A DNA stretch of 64,000 nucleotides from Paenibacillus caseinilyticus (GTDB lineage Bacteria > Bacillota > Bacilli > Paenibacillales > NBRC-103111), in the NCBI RefSeq assembly GCF_027533645.1, contig NZ_JAQAGY010000019.1, forward strand, positions 62,001-126,000. The letters are read 5' to 3'. A program made the translations under genes and the position numbers. Position 1 is the first letter of the stretch. The number at the start of each line of letters is the position of its first letter. Shown in pieces: positions 16,948-25,770 of the stretch. The notes beneath the pieces are model-generated. The model did not search any database and had not been told where the DNA came from. It worked only from the letters and a program-made list of their open reading frames with translations.

Positions 16948-17967
16948 ATGATTCAACTGCAAGGCGTATCGAAGCAATACACAAGCGGACGCAGCACCGT
17001 TACAGCGCTGCAGAAGGTCGACCTGACCGTGAACAAAGGCGAGATCTTCGGCATTATCGGACATTCCGGCGCGGGCAAGAGCACCTTGATCCGTATGATC
17101 AACCTGCTCGAGAAGCCGACCGGCGGCACGGTCATCATCGACGGCGTCGAGATGACGAAGCTCGGCACCCGCCGTCTGCAGGAAGAGCGCCGGTCGATCG
17201 GCATGATCTTCCAGCACTTCCATCTGCTCTCGTCGAGCACCGTGGCCGACAATATCTCCTTCCCGCTGCGCCTCGGCAAGCGGCCCGAGGCCGAGATCAA
17301 GCAGCGCGTGCAAGAGCTCGTCGGACTCGTGGGGCTAAGCGGACACGAGCACAAATTCCCTTCGCAGCTGTCCGGCGGACAAAAGCAGCGCGTCGGCATT
17401 GCCCGCGCCCTGGCTACGAATCCGAAGGTGCTGCTCTGCGACGAAGCGACATCGGCGCTCGATCCGCAGACGACGAACTCGATCCTCTCGCTGCTGCTCG
17501 ACATTAACCGGCAGCTGCATATCACGATCGTGCTCATCACCCATGAGATGCACGTCATCCGGACGATCTGCGACCGCGTCGCCGTCATCGACGGCGGACA
17601 TATCGTCGAGATGGGTTCGGTAACGGACGTGTTCCTGAAGCCTCAGCATCCGACCACGCGCGAATTCGTCGCCCAGCTCGCCGAGGATCCCGAGACGGCG
17701 CTGCCTGAGACCGCAACGGGCGGCAGCGGCAGAACCCGCATCCGCGTGACCTTCCTCGGCGAGATGACGTACGAGCCGGTGCTCTTCGAAACGATGAAGG
17801 AGACGAACGTGCCGTTCGTCATTCTCCAGGGTACCGTATCCCGCTTGAAGGAGACGCCGTACGGCCAGCTCTTGCTGGAGCTGCGCGGTGCTGGAGCGGA
17901 AGCCGATGCGGCCGTCGCAGCCCTTCGGGGACGCGGACTCGATGTGGAGGTGATGCAGCATGGCTGA
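16948..17967 (+). CDS. metN: Methionine ABC transporter ATP-binding protein
   Basis: The 339-residue ATPase has Walker A GHSGAGKST, Q-loop IFQHFHLL, signature LSGGQKQRVGIARAL, Walker B VLLCDEATSALD and switch His (LITHEM). A C-terminal NIL/ACT-like domain of about 80 residues (RIRVTFLGEMTYEPVLFETM onward) binds methionine for transinhibition in MetN. The ATG at 16948 follows GGAGGTGAAGCCCATC; the frame is open further upstream only because it passes through the riboswitch. It overlaps metI by 8 bases. It powers methionine import with MetI and MetQ. Confidence 0.96.
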   Translation: MIQLQGVSKQYTSGRSTVTALQKVDLTVNKGEIFGIIGHSGAGKSTLIRMINLLEKPTGGTVIIDGVEMTKLGTRRLQEERRSIGMIFQHFHLLSSSTVADNISFPLRLGKRPEAEIKQRVQELVGLVGLSGHEHKFPSQLSGGQKQRVGIARALATNPKVLLCDEATSALDPQTTNSILSLLLDINRQLHITIVLITHEMHVIRTICDRVAVIDGGHIVEMGSVTDVFLKPQHPTTREFVAQLAEDPETALPETATGGSGRTRIRVTFLGEMTYEPVLFETMKETNVPFVILQGTVSRLKETPYGQLLLELRGAGAEADAAVAALRGRGLDVEVMQHG

Positions 17968-18625
17968 GTTCTTGAAAGATATCGTCTGGGAAGATATTTC
18001 TCTTGCCACTTATGATACCTTGACGATGCTGGGCCTGTCGACACTCTTCACCGTGATCATCGGCCTGCCGCTCGGCATCCTGCTGTTCCTGACTTCGCGC
18101 GGCCAGCTCATGCAGCAGAGCACGTTCTACCTCCTGCTGTCGTTCGTGGTCAATGTGCTGCGATCCGTGCCGTTCATCATCCTGATGATCCTCGTCATCC
18201 CGCTGACGCGCGTCATCGTCGGCACTTCGATCGGCGTGCCGGGGTCGATTCCCCCGCTCGTCATCGCTTCCGCCCCGTTCTTCGCGAGACTCGTGGAGAC
18301 GGCGCTGCGTGAAGTCGACCGGGGCGTGATCGAAGCCGCCCAGTCCATGGGGGCGACGTCCGGACAGATCGTCACCCGCGTCCTGCTGCCCGAAGCCCGT
18401 CCGGGCCTGATCGCCGCGATCACGATCACGGCAGTCACGCTCGTCTCTTATACGGCCATGTCCGGGGTCGTCGGCGGCGGCGGCCTCGGGGACCTCGCGA
18501 TCCGCTACGGCTATCAGCGGTTCAACACGCCGGTCATGGTCGTCACCGTCGTCATTCTGCTCGTGTTGGTTCAAATCCTACAATCGCTCGGCGACCGGCT
18601 CGTCCGGAGATTTCAGCGCAAGTAA
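17960..18625 (+). CDS. metI: Methionine ABC transporter permease
   Basis: A 221-residue inner-membrane permease with five hydrophobic helices. The EAA-type cytoplasmic loop (VIEAAQSMGATSGQIVTRVLLPEARPG) contacts MetN, and TLVSYTAMSGVVGGGGLGDLAIRYGYQRF is highly typical of MetI. It starts inside the end of metN (8-base overlap) and is followed by metQ. Confidence 0.96.
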   Translation: MAEFLKDIVWEDISLATYDTLTMLGLSTLFTVIIGLPLGILLFLTSRGQLMQQSTFYLLLSFVVNVLRSVPFIILMILVIPLTRVIVGTSIGVPGSIPPLVIASAPFFARLVETALREVDRGVIEAAQSMGATSGQIVTRVLLPEARPGLIAAITITAVTLVSYTAMSGVVGGGGLGDLAIRYGYQRFNTPVMVVTVVILLVLVQILQSLGDRLVRRFQRK

Positions 18626-18682
18626 GGATTTTTGACATACATCCAATCGAACACCACACTACATTACTGGAGGGTTTCTACT

Positions 18683-19531
18683 ATGAACAAACCGTTAACG
18701 ATCGCCCTATCCCTGGTTATGGCCTTCTCGCTTGCCGCCTGCGGCAAGAAAGAAGCGGCCCCAACCGCTCCGGCCGACAACGCCGGCGGCGCAGCTCCTG
18801 CCAAGCAAGCAGTCACGTTGAAGGTCGGCGCTACCGCTGTCCCTCATGCCGAAATCCTGAACTCCCTGAAGGACAAGCTGAAAGCCGAAGGCGTGAACCT
18901 GGAAGTAAAAGAGTTCACAGACTATGTCCAGCCGAACGTGCAGGTATTCGAAAAGCAGCTCGATGCGAACTTCTTCCAGCACATGCCTTACCTCGATGAC
19001 CAGAACAAGTCGAAGAAGATGGATCTCGTCAAAGTCGTCGGCGTTCACATCGAGCCGTTCGGCGCCTACTCCCAGAAGATCAAGAAGGCTGACGAGCTGA
19101 AAGACGGCGCAACCGTAGCCATCCCGAACGACCCTTCCAACTCCGGACGGGCCCTGGCGCTGCTCGAGAAGAACGGTCTGATCAAGCTCAAGGACGGCGC
19201 CGGCATCTCCGGTACCGTGAAGGACATCGTCGAGAACAAGAAGAACCTGAAGATCCGAGAACTCGAAGCGGCTATGCTGCCTCGCGTACTCCCTGAAGTC
19301 GACCTGGCCCTGATCAACACGAACTATGCGCTCGAAGCGAAGCTCAACCCGACCAAAGACGCCCTCTTCATCGAGGACAGCAACTCGCCTTACGTGAACC
19401 TGCTCGTAGCCCGTCCGGACAACAAGGATTCGGAAGCGATCCAGAAGCTCGCGAAGGCGCTGAACTCGCCGGAAGCCCGCAAGTTCATCGAAGAGAAGTA
19501 CCAAGGCGCTGTCGTTCCGGCGTTCAAGTAA
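18683..19531 (+). CDS. metQ: Methionine-binding lipoprotein
   Basis: 282 residues with a lipoprotein signal (SLAACGKK) and the NlpA/MetQ fold: LKVGATAVPHAEILNSLKDKLKAEGVNLEVKEFTDYVQPNVQV and the C-terminal NLLVARPDNKDSEAIQKLAKALNSPE are characteristic. It captures D/L-methionine outside the membrane for MetNI. A ribosome site (CTGGAGGG) precedes the ATG at 18683. A good terminator follows. Confidence 0.96.
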   Translation: MNKPLTIALSLVMAFSLAACGKKEAAPTAPADNAGGAAPAKQAVTLKVGATAVPHAEILNSLKDKLKAEGVNLEVKEFTDYVQPNVQVFEKQLDANFFQHMPYLDDQNKSKKMDLVKVVGVHIEPFGAYSQKIKKADELKDGATVAIPNDPSNSGRALALLEKNGLIKLKDGAGISGTVKDIVENKKNLKIRELEAAMLPRVLPEVDLALINTNYALEAKLNPTKDALFIEDSNSPYVNLLVARPDNKDSEAIQKLAKALNSPEARKFIEEKYQGAVVPAFK

Positions 19532-19550
19532 GAGATAGATTGGCATAGGC

Positions 19551-19596
19551 AAAAGGCTGCCGCCGAGCTCACGAGAGCAGGCGCGCAGCCTTTTTT
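19551..19596 (+). terminator. Terminator of metNIQ
   Basis: AAAAGGCTGC (19551-19560) pairs with GCAGCCTTTT (19585-19594), followed by further T residues. Confidence 0.9.
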
Positions 19597-19653
19597 GGTG
19601 TGTACGGCCGGCAGAGCGGCAGCGGGCAACGGTTGAAGCATGTCGTCCCCTGC

Positions 19654-20151
19654 CTACCATTCGTATCGCCCCGGCTGGCCGTCGAAGCCCGCGGCAGCAT
19701 CGATGACCAAGTCGTGCGGTGTCATCCGCGAACGGTCAAAGGAATGGCCGTCGCGGTCCCGGAATTCATCGAAAGGCAGGGCCGAGGTGCCCCTCGGCAT
19801 GCTATCCGTCCGGTAGACGTACCGTCCGTTGAGCGTGATAGTCACGCCATTCCACACAAAATCGTTCCCGTTCTCGAGCAGGATGTGACTCTTGGCAAAG
19901 GTCAGCCCGGCGAGCAGCCCAGGCGTAGCGGGACGTTCGCCTGCCGGGCCGCAGCTGCCCAGGAGAAGGCAGGCGGCCAGGAGGCCGTACCGCAGGCGCC
20001 TAAGGCGGGCTGCCTGCTCGCCGGGCCTCAGGCGTCGAAGGCGGGCTGCCTGCTCGCCGGGCCGCAGGCGTCGAAGACCGGGCAGGACAGGCCATCGCCT
20101 TAAACGGCGAATAGCCTTTGCCATGCCTTCGGCCATACGCGTAAGGCTCAT
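19654..20151 (-). CDS. Hypothetical lipoprotein with a repeat-expanded N-terminus
   Basis: The 165-residue frame starts MSLTRMAEGMAKAIRRL, its ATG overlapping the stop of the gene upstream by four bases (ATGA). A very basic stretch with two copies of RRLRPGEQAARL (36-bp tandem repeat, about 19990-20075) comes before a normal lipoprotein signal core (YGLLAACLLLGSC). The mature part is about 100 residues with a beta-rich segment (FVWNGVTITLNGRYVYRTD) and no recognised family. The signal peptide n-region is therefore some 45-50 residues, much longer than usual; the repeat may be a recent expansion. It is last in a five-gene minus-strand cluster with two metallophosphoesterase-type proteins. Confidence 0.7.
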   Translation of the reverse strand: MSLTRMAEGMAKAIRRLRRWPVLPGLRRLRPGEQAARLRRLRPGEQAARLRRLRYGLLAACLLLGSCGPAGERPATPGLLAGLTFAKSHILLENGNDFVWNGVTITLNGRYVYRTDSMPRGTSALPFDEFRDRDGHSFDRSRMTPHDLVIDAAAGFDGQPGRYEW

Positions 20152-21962
20152 GGCGCGCCCCCTTCTGCCGCCGGCCGCTCCCGCACCGTCAGGCTGAGGT
20201 CGAACCACAGCTCCGGCGTATCCGGGTGGCTGCCGTGCACTTCGGCAGCAAGCGTATTGGTCCCCTGCACGAGCAGATCGCGGTATCCCTCGAGCGGGAA
20301 CGATTCGAAGATCCCGCCCGGATGGGGCATGCCGAGCGTCCGGTCGTCGATCAGCCCTTCCCGGATGGAATCCCGGGCGATCTCCACGCCATTGAGATAG
20401 ACGGCGATCCCGTCTTCGTAGGCGGCATGGAGCGTCCACTCTTGGCCTTCTCGCGGCGCCTCGCGCAGTTCGAACGCATGGCGGAAGTAATATGCCGGCG
20501 AAGGGGCTGCGGGCAGGCCGGTGGCAATGCCCCGCTGCCGGGCGGCATCGCGGGAGCGGCCGAGCGGCGCCCGGCCGGCGGCCCAGCCGGCGGCGTCGAA
20601 GCCGGCGCCTCGCCAATCGGCGGCGGGCAGCGGCACTCCCCCGGCGGACGGATGCTCGCCTGCCGGGTCGAGCCCTTCGGGCACGACCGCGGGCAGATCG
20701 CGTCCGCCGGGGCGGTAGCGCCACACTGCGCCGATCGGCACGACGGCCCGCTCGGCTGCCGCGTCGCCGCCGAGCGCCGAGGCGTCTAGCGCAAGCGCCG
20801 CGGCCGGGCCCGGGCCGCCGCGGCCCGGCAGGCTGACGCGGCCCGGCAGGCTGACGCGCAGCCGCGGGCCCTGCCCCTCGAGCAGGAGGAAGCCCGGGGC
20901 TTCCTCCTGCTCCGCGAGGGGCGGGGCCCACTCGGCCCAGCCCGGGCGGCTGGGCGCAGCGCGGTAGCCCTCCGGCGGCGGCGTCTGCACCGCAGCGGCT
21001 GACGCCCAGAGCCGGCCGCCGGCGAGCACGAGCTCCGCGCCGGCGGCCGTGAAGGCCTGCCAAGCCTCCGGCGCCGCCGGCTCTTCCGCCAGCAGCACGA
21101 TGCCGTGCAGCTGGCGGTTCTCGGCTGCGGTACGCTGCAGCCAAGCGAGCTGCAGCTGCGGCTCCTGCGCCAGCTTCGCGGCGTTCAGGAACCAGAACCG
21201 GGCTCCGCCGTAATCGACGAAGTAAGCCGTCCGCCCATAGCCCGGCAGCTGCTCTTCAGGAATATGAGGGAACGCGGGCCCGGTCTTCCCGCTGTCCGGC
21301 GTACCTCCGCTTCCGTCCGCTATAGGAAAGAACGTTCTGGGCGCTGTTCCCCCTCCGGCCAGTCTTGCGGGACCCGCAAGGAAGAGCAGATCCGGCGGCA
21401 GGGAGGCCTGCAGCTGCCGGAGCTCTCCTGACACGGGCGGCTGTTCCCCCGTGACGGAGGTACCGGGACTGTAAGCAGCCTGCCAGGAGCGTTCTTCGCC
21501 GGTCTGCGGCTGCAGCTCCGCCCTCCCGGTGACCGGAGGCTCGGACGACAGCAGCGTACCGGCCAGCAGGCCGAAGAACAGGAACAGCAGCAGCGTTACC
21601 GGCAGCAGCGCCGGAGGGCGGCGCCTCTGTGAGGAAGCACGGGCAGGCTGCGGCTTGGCGGAAGTCCTGCCCGGACTTCTCTCCGGAGAGCGGCTCTCCG
21701 ATGGGAGGCCTTCGCCCCCCCGCTCTCTCCTGATTCCAGCAGCCGATACGTGGGCTTGCTCCATCCCGGAAGCCGGCACGCCCTCCTCTTGATTCAGCGG
21801 GCTCTGCTCGCCTTGGCGGTGAACAGCCGGCCCACGGCTGCTTTCTTGCACATAAGATGCTTCACCCGACATACCTAGCCTGGCAGCTTCCTGACGCCGC
21901 CCAGGTTCCCCCGGCCTCCGATCCGTCCAGCCTCTGGCCCTTCCCCGTTCCACTTCCTTCAT
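20148..21962 (-). CDS. Degenerate metallophosphoesterase-like membrane protein with C-terminal jelly-roll domain
   Basis: 604 residues from the ATG at 21962, chosen because GAGGAGG and AGGAGG lie directly upstream. A low-complexity cytoplasmic N-terminus of about 115 residues is followed by one transmembrane helix (LLPVTLLLFLFFGLLAGTLL). The next domain resembles the neighbouring metallophosphoesterase (FPHIPEEQLPGYGRTAYFVDYGGARFWFLN against FPHLPKEQLPGYGRTVYSFDHGNARFITLN). However the metal motifs GDxxxxG, GNHE and GHEHN are absent (AGPARLAGG, PIADGSG, AGGRLW). The C-terminus (about 400-595) resembles a galactose-binding-like jelly roll (YEDGIAVYLNGVEIARDSI). It is most likely a catalytically dead, extracellular binding paralogue of the enzyme encoded two genes upstream. 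Confidence 0.75.
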   Translation of the reverse strand: MKEVERGRARGWTDRRPGEPGRRQEAARLGMSGEASYVQESSRGPAVHRQGEQSPLNQEEGVPASGMEQAHVSAAGIRRERGGEGLPSESRSPERSPGRTSAKPQPARASSQRRRPPALLPVTLLLFLFFGLLAGTLLSSEPPVTGRAELQPQTGEERSWQAAYSPGTSVTGEQPPVSGELRQLQASLPPDLLFLAGPARLAGGGTAPRTFFPIADGSGGTPDSGKTGPAFPHIPEEQLPGYGRTAYFVDYGGARFWFLNAAKLAQEPQLQLAWLQRTAAENRQLHGIVLLAEEPAAPEAWQAFTAAGAELVLAGGRLWASAAAVQTPPPEGYRAAPSRPGWAEWAPPLAEQEEAPGFLLLEGQGPRLRVSLPGRVSLPGRGGPGPAAALALDASALGGDAAAERAVVPIGAVWRYRPGGRDLPAVVPEGLDPAGEHPSAGGVPLPAADWRGAGFDAAGWAAGRAPLGRSRDAARQRGIATGLPAAPSPAYYFRHAFELREAPREGQEWTLHAAYEDGIAVYLNGVEIARDSIREGLIDDRTLGMPHPGGIFESFPLEGYRDLLVQGTNTLAAEVHGSHPDTPELWFDLSLTVRERPAAEGGAP

Positions 21963-22005
21963 CCTCCTGACCTCCTCTCCGCTCGGCTGGATTCGTCCTG
22001 AGTTA

Positions 22006-22479
22006 TTAGGCCGGCCATCCATAGATCCGATGATAGACCGGCGGCCACAGCAGCAGAAGCAGCACTATGAACGTGCACGCGAACCCATAGGCCCATGGCT
22101 TCAGAGGCAATTCATGCCTCCTCAGCAGCAGGAACAGGATCGCCCAGGAGCCTAGCCAAGCCAGCAGCCCAGCCGCTTCCTTACCTGCATAGGGGCCGAT
22201 CCGCAGCCCCCCCGGCACCCGCGAGGCCAGCTTCAACAGCTTGGGCTGGGCAGCCGCCGGGTCCGCCGCACTCCACCAATGCGCAGCCGTCAATACTGCC
22301 ATGCCCACGAGGACGGCGAGCATGGCGGCTACGGCTTCTCCGCTTTTGGCCGGGAGCCTCCCGTCCGCGCTCGCCTCATGAGTCCAGCCCGAGTGGTCCG
22401 CCGGAGCGTTCTCCCCCCAGCATGCGCCAAGCTCTTCCGGCCTCTCATCCCGCGGTGTCCCTTCTGTGCTTTCCCTCAT
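22006..22479 (-). CDS. Hypothetical membrane protein
   Basis: 157 residues with a polar N-terminal half and three hydrophobic segments (about 51-70, 97-114 and 127-146). No family is recognised. The start at 22479 is supported by GGAAAGGAGGGAATTCC before the ATG; the open frame extends further back but without a signal. It lies in the middle of the phosphoesterase cluster, 43 bases before the degenerate metallophosphoesterase gene. Confidence 0.65.
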   Translation of the reverse strand: MRESTEGTPRDERPEELGACWGENAPADHSGWTHEASADGRLPAKSGEAVAAMLAVLVGMAVLTAAHWWSAADPAAAQPKLLKLASRVPGGLRIGPYAGKEAAGLLAWLGSWAILFLLLRRHELPLKPWAYGFACTFIVLLLLLWPPVYHRIYGWPA

Positions 22480-22628
22480 GGAATTCCCTCCTTTCCTCCC
22501 TATTCGCCGTCTCAACAAAGGAGCTGCGGGATCCGGTACCGATCCTCTGTCGAGGCGGCGGGAGGATAAACTCCCAGGCCCGTCCCTTCGCTCCTCTTCC
22601 TGCATATCCTGCTGCAAGGCCTCTCCCG

Positions 22629-23192
22629 TTACACCAGCTTCCACTTCGCGAGAATAAGGCCCGAAGCGAACCCGATCAGCATGCAGACCCACAGCATAGT
22701 GAGCAGCATTCCGATCACGAACCGGATTCCTTCTCCTGCCTCTCTTCTCCCTCCCAGCCGGTGCAGCAGCACGGAGGCGGCCAGTCCGCAGGGGAGGGTC
22801 AGCAGCGAGACGAACTCCTTATATTCCATGATCACCCAATGGGCTGCCGGAAGGTGGAGCTTGAACCATTCCGACGCCCCTTCCGGGCTCTGGTAACCGA
22901 TATACAGCCAGTTGGCGGTTACGATGGTAAGCAGGCTGAGCCCGTTCGTCATCCAGAGCCGCAGCGCGAGCTTGCCCCGTCCGGCCCCGCGGCCCCTGGC
23001 ATAACCATAATAGGCGTGCCATGTATACGTTGCCATGAGCATCGTCAGGGAAGCCGCCAACCCGTGGAGCGTCCCGGCAAGCTTATGGTAACCCGGACCG
23101 AACAGATTCGCGGCCGGCACCAGCAGGAACAGCAGCACGGCGGTGAACCCCTGGGCTATCGCCAGATCGCGGAACGGCGGCTGATTGTTCAT
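22629..23192 (-). CDS. Hypothetical polytopic membrane protein
   Basis: 187 residues with five hydrophobic helices (about 12-32, 38-55, 80-98, 124-142 and 156-182). Several histidines lie in or near the helices (YHKLAGTLHG, TWHAYYGY, HLPAAHWVIMEYKEF), which could bind heme or metal, but no known cytochrome family is recognised. GAGAGGGG lies upstream of the ATG. The gene sits between the metallophosphoesterase lipoprotein and the other cluster members, with gaps of 39 and 149 bases, in one probable operon. Confidence 0.7.
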   Translation of the reverse strand: MNNQPPFRDLAIAQGFTAVLLFLLVPAANLFGPGYHKLAGTLHGLAASLTMLMATYTWHAYYGYARGRGAGRGKLALRLWMTNGLSLLTIVTANWLYIGYQSPEGASEWFKLHLPAAHWVIMEYKEFVSLLTLPCGLAASVLLHRLGGRREAGEGIRFVIGMLLTMLWVCMLIGFASGLILAKWKLV

Positions 23193-23231
23193 ATTCCGTG
23201 GATCCCCTCTCCCCTGGCTTCGACCCTGCTG

Positions 23232-24287
23232 TCAGCGGTCGACCGTGAATTCATCGATCCGGTTCTCCTGAAGATCGTACGCCTGGAACTTCGCCCGGCC
23301 GCCCTCCACATCGACGACCATATAATGGTAGCTGGCTTTGGGCCCGGTAACGACGCCTTTGTTCTCCTGGCTGCCCGTATACAGTGGCGCTCCGGCCCCT
23401 CCTATAGTAAGCTGGTAGATCTCGTTATGGAACGTGTACCCGCTGCCGCTGAACGATCCGTCCACCTTGCGCCGGTTGTAGTTATGCTCATGTCCGACGA
23501 GCACTGCCGTTACGCGGTAGCGGTCGAGCAGCGCCCACAGCTTGTCCCGCGATTCCGGGGCTGCGTCCAGTGAGCTGCCCAGGTGGGCGCCGACCGGATA
23601 GGCCGGCACATGGAACTGAACGAAGCGGTGCTTCGCTCCGGCTCCCTTCAGCTGCGCTTCCAGATAGGCGAGCTGCGCATCATCGATGACGTACTGGCCC
23701 TGCGGGTTCGTCCGGTCCGAGTTCAGCGTGATGAACCTGGCATTGCCATGGTCGAAGGAATACACGGTCCGGCCATACCCAGGGAGTTGTTCCTTCGGAA
23801 GATGGGGGAAGGCGGAGCTGAACACCTTCTCGTCATGCTCGTGGTTGCCGAGCGCCGGGTAGATGGAGGTGACCGGCCAATAATCGTCGGCGATGTTCTT
23901 CCAATCCGCCAGCTGCCTGGCCACCGTGGAGCCACCGGTCACCTGGTCTCCCGTGAACAGAATCAAATCCGGTGCAGGCTTCAGCGCCTTCACCTTCTCC
24001 AGCAGGGCGCGCAGCGTAGCTTCGTTCGTCCCGTTCGACGAGCCCCTGCTGTCACCCATGACGACAAAACGGAATTCGTCCGCCGCCGCCGGCACCGTAC
24101 CGGCCGCCCCTGCCTGCCCGCCGCCTGGAGCAGCGGAATCTCCTGCAGCCGTGGGCCCGGTACCGGCCGCCGGTTTGCCCCACCCGCAGCCGGGCAGGAG
24201 CACGGCGGCCGTCAGCAGCAGCAGGCAAGCAAGCCGCTTGTTACCGTTCCCTGTACCCTCAGCGTGGTGCATGATTCTGCTTCTCAT
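23232..24287 (-). CDS. Metallophosphoesterase lipoprotein
   Basis: 351 residues beginning MRSRIMHHAEG after AGGAGGCACGCG. The signal peptide ends in LLPGC, so the protein is lipid-anchored outside the membrane. The calcineurin-like active site is complete: VVMGDSRG, LFTGDQVTGG, ALGNHEHDE, FHVPAY and VGHEHNYNR. The plan resembles purple acid phosphatase-like/PhoD-like esterases of Bacillales. It probably hydrolyses phosphomonoesters or diesters at the cell surface. It is first in the five-gene cluster whose fourth gene is a degenerate paralogue. GDPD-family and large metallophosphoesterase genes follow within 10 kb, suggesting phosphorus scavenging. Confidence 0.9.
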   Translation of the reverse strand: MRSRIMHHAEGTGNGNKRLACLLLLTAAVLLPGCGWGKPAAGTGPTAAGDSAAPGGGQAGAAGTVPAAADEFRFVVMGDSRGSSNGTNEATLRALLEKVKALKPAPDLILFTGDQVTGGSTVARQLADWKNIADDYWPVTSIYPALGNHEHDEKVFSSAFPHLPKEQLPGYGRTVYSFDHGNARFITLNSDRTNPQGQYVIDDAQLAYLEAQLKGAGAKHRFVQFHVPAYPVGAHLGSSLDAAPESRDKLWALLDRYRVTAVLVGHEHNYNRRKVDGSFSGSGYTFHNEIYQLTIGGAGAPLYTGSQENKGVVTGPKASYHYMVVDVEGGRAKFQAYDLQENRIDEFTVDR

Positions 24288-24558
24288 CGCGTGCCTCCTG
24301 TTCTTCCGGTCCAAAAAGTGGTCCTATTATATGCCATTCATTACCCGAAAGTCCAGCATGGGCTTTCACTCATTTTTTACAGGTTTCATCGATTTTGTAA
24401 GCAATCTGTCACATTCGTGGGTAAGTAGTCAGTAAGCAACCCCTACAAAATGCTCCCTCCAGCAGAACCTTATGGTATAAAGAAAGAATGAAGTATGAAG
24501 CAAATAGGGGGAGCAGAGCAGCCCTAAAGAGATAAAATGACTTCTGAGAGAGGCGGAG

Positions 24559-25614
24559 ATGATGATGATGAAGAACCGCATACTAAAACAAGCAGCACCG
24601 ATCCTGCTGGCCGGCGCTTTCCTATTCCCCTTATCCGTGCCCGCTGTATCGGCCGCAGAGCAGCCGAAGCCTGAATGGACGGAATATTCCCTGATCGCCC
24701 ACGCAATGGGCGGCATTGACGGGGTCGATTATACGAACAGCCTGGAGGCGTTCCAGGAGAACTATGCGAAGGGGCAGCGGGTGTTCGAAGCGGACTTCAC
24801 GCTGACCGAAGACGGACAGCTCGCCGCGCGCCACGACTGGCTTCCTTATCTGGCGGATAAATTCAAGCAGGATATTCCCGCAGAGAAACGCGATGTCCCG
24901 CTGACGATGTCCGAATTCAAGAGCTATCCGATTCTGCGCAAGTACACGCCGCTATCTATTGACGACGTCGCTTCCCTGCTGAAGCGATATCCCGACGTGT
25001 ATCTCGTGACCGATACCAAAGAGACGGATCCCGCCTTGGTGCAGCAGCAGTTTACACTGATCCGCAACGCCGTGAACAAAGTGGATCCGAAGCTCATCAA
25101 CCGGATCGTGCCCGAGCTGTATACTCCCTCGATGATTCAACAGGCCAGGGACATCATCCCTTTCCCGAATTACATCTACTCCCTGTACCTCTCTGAGCTG
25201 AAGCCCGATGAGATCGTCGAGTATGTACAATCCCATGGCATCCGCGTAGTAGCCATGCCGTCCGAGAGGGCAACACCCGAATTCATCGCCGATCTCAAGG
25301 AAGCGGGCGCCGTCGCTTACGTACATTCCCTGAACAAACCGGATGAGGTCAAAGCATTCCTCGATATGGGCGTGAACGGCGTGTACACGGACTTCCTCTC
25401 CTACAAGGATGTCGGAATTACGCCGGTTCCTGTTGCTTCCGCCCAGCAGGGCGAAGTACGGCAGGCCAGCTATGCGGCAGCAGCGGGAGCCCTTCCTGCC
25501 GGGCAGGAGACGCTCGAAGAGGAAGATCCGGCCCAAGGCAACGTGCTGGATACGTTCATCGAGATGATCAGCGAGATCTTCGTGCCGGCTGAGAAGACCG
25601 ATGCTGCGCAGTAA
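24559..25614 (+). CDS. Secreted GDPD-family phosphodiesterase-like protein
   Basis: 351 residues with a Sec signal (AGAFLFPLSVPAVSAAEQ). The PI-PLC-like TIM barrel domain shows SLIAHAMGGIDGVDYTNSLEAFQENYAKGQRVFEADFTLTEDG and AARHDW, corresponding to the GDPD active-site histidines and ExD metal ligands. The HAMGG form replaces the common HRG, as in a subfamily of exported GDPD-like proteins. A C-terminal extension (about 285-351) is low in complexity and acidic. Probable role: cleavage of glycerophosphodiesters or teichoic-acid-type linkages outside the cell. It is divergent from the metallophosphoesterase cluster. The start is one of a run of ATGs after GAGGCGGAG. Confidence 0.82.
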   Translation: MMMMKNRILKQAAPILLAGAFLFPLSVPAVSAAEQPKPEWTEYSLIAHAMGGIDGVDYTNSLEAFQENYAKGQRVFEADFTLTEDGQLAARHDWLPYLADKFKQDIPAEKRDVPLTMSEFKSYPILRKYTPLSIDDVASLLKRYPDVYLVTDTKETDPALVQQQFTLIRNAVNKVDPKLINRIVPELYTPSMIQQARDIIPFPNYIYSLYLSELKPDEIVEYVQSHGIRVVAMPSERATPEFIADLKEAGAVAYVHSLNKPDEVKAFLDMGVNGVYTDFLSYKDVGITPVPVASAQQGEVRQASYAAAAGALPAGQETLEEEDPAQGNVLDTFIEMISEIFVPAEKTDAAQ

Positions 25615-25647
25615 GATGCAGTACATCAGCAGGACAGCCAGCTTGTG

Positions 25648-25731
25648 AGTGTTAGGGCTAGTCCAAATAAAGAGGCAGCGGCAGATTAGGACATAAGAGT
25701 TTCGTCCTAAACTGCCGCTGCCTCCTTTTTT
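25648..25731 (+). repeat. Dispersed hairpin element, also acting as terminator
   Basis: GAGGCAGCGGCAG (25672-25684) pairs with CTGCCGCTGCCTC (25712-25724), and inside TTAGGAC (25686-25692) pairs with GTCCTAA (25704-25710); a T run follows to 25731. The preceding GTGTTAG...CTAG...CC and the CAGCGGCAGA core recur at 54292-54370, so this may be a mobile or repetitive hairpin as well as the terminator of the GDPD gene. Confidence 0.7.
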
Positions 25732-25770
25732 GCGTTATCTACCGAAGTCCCCCCAACATCCCATCCTTCT

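Noticed and set aside
20152..21144. Upstream extension of the small lipoprotein frame
   Set aside because: Lies in another frame of the degenerate metallophosphoesterase gene and is Arg/Ala/Gly-rich; the ATGA overlap at 20148-20151 marks the real start.
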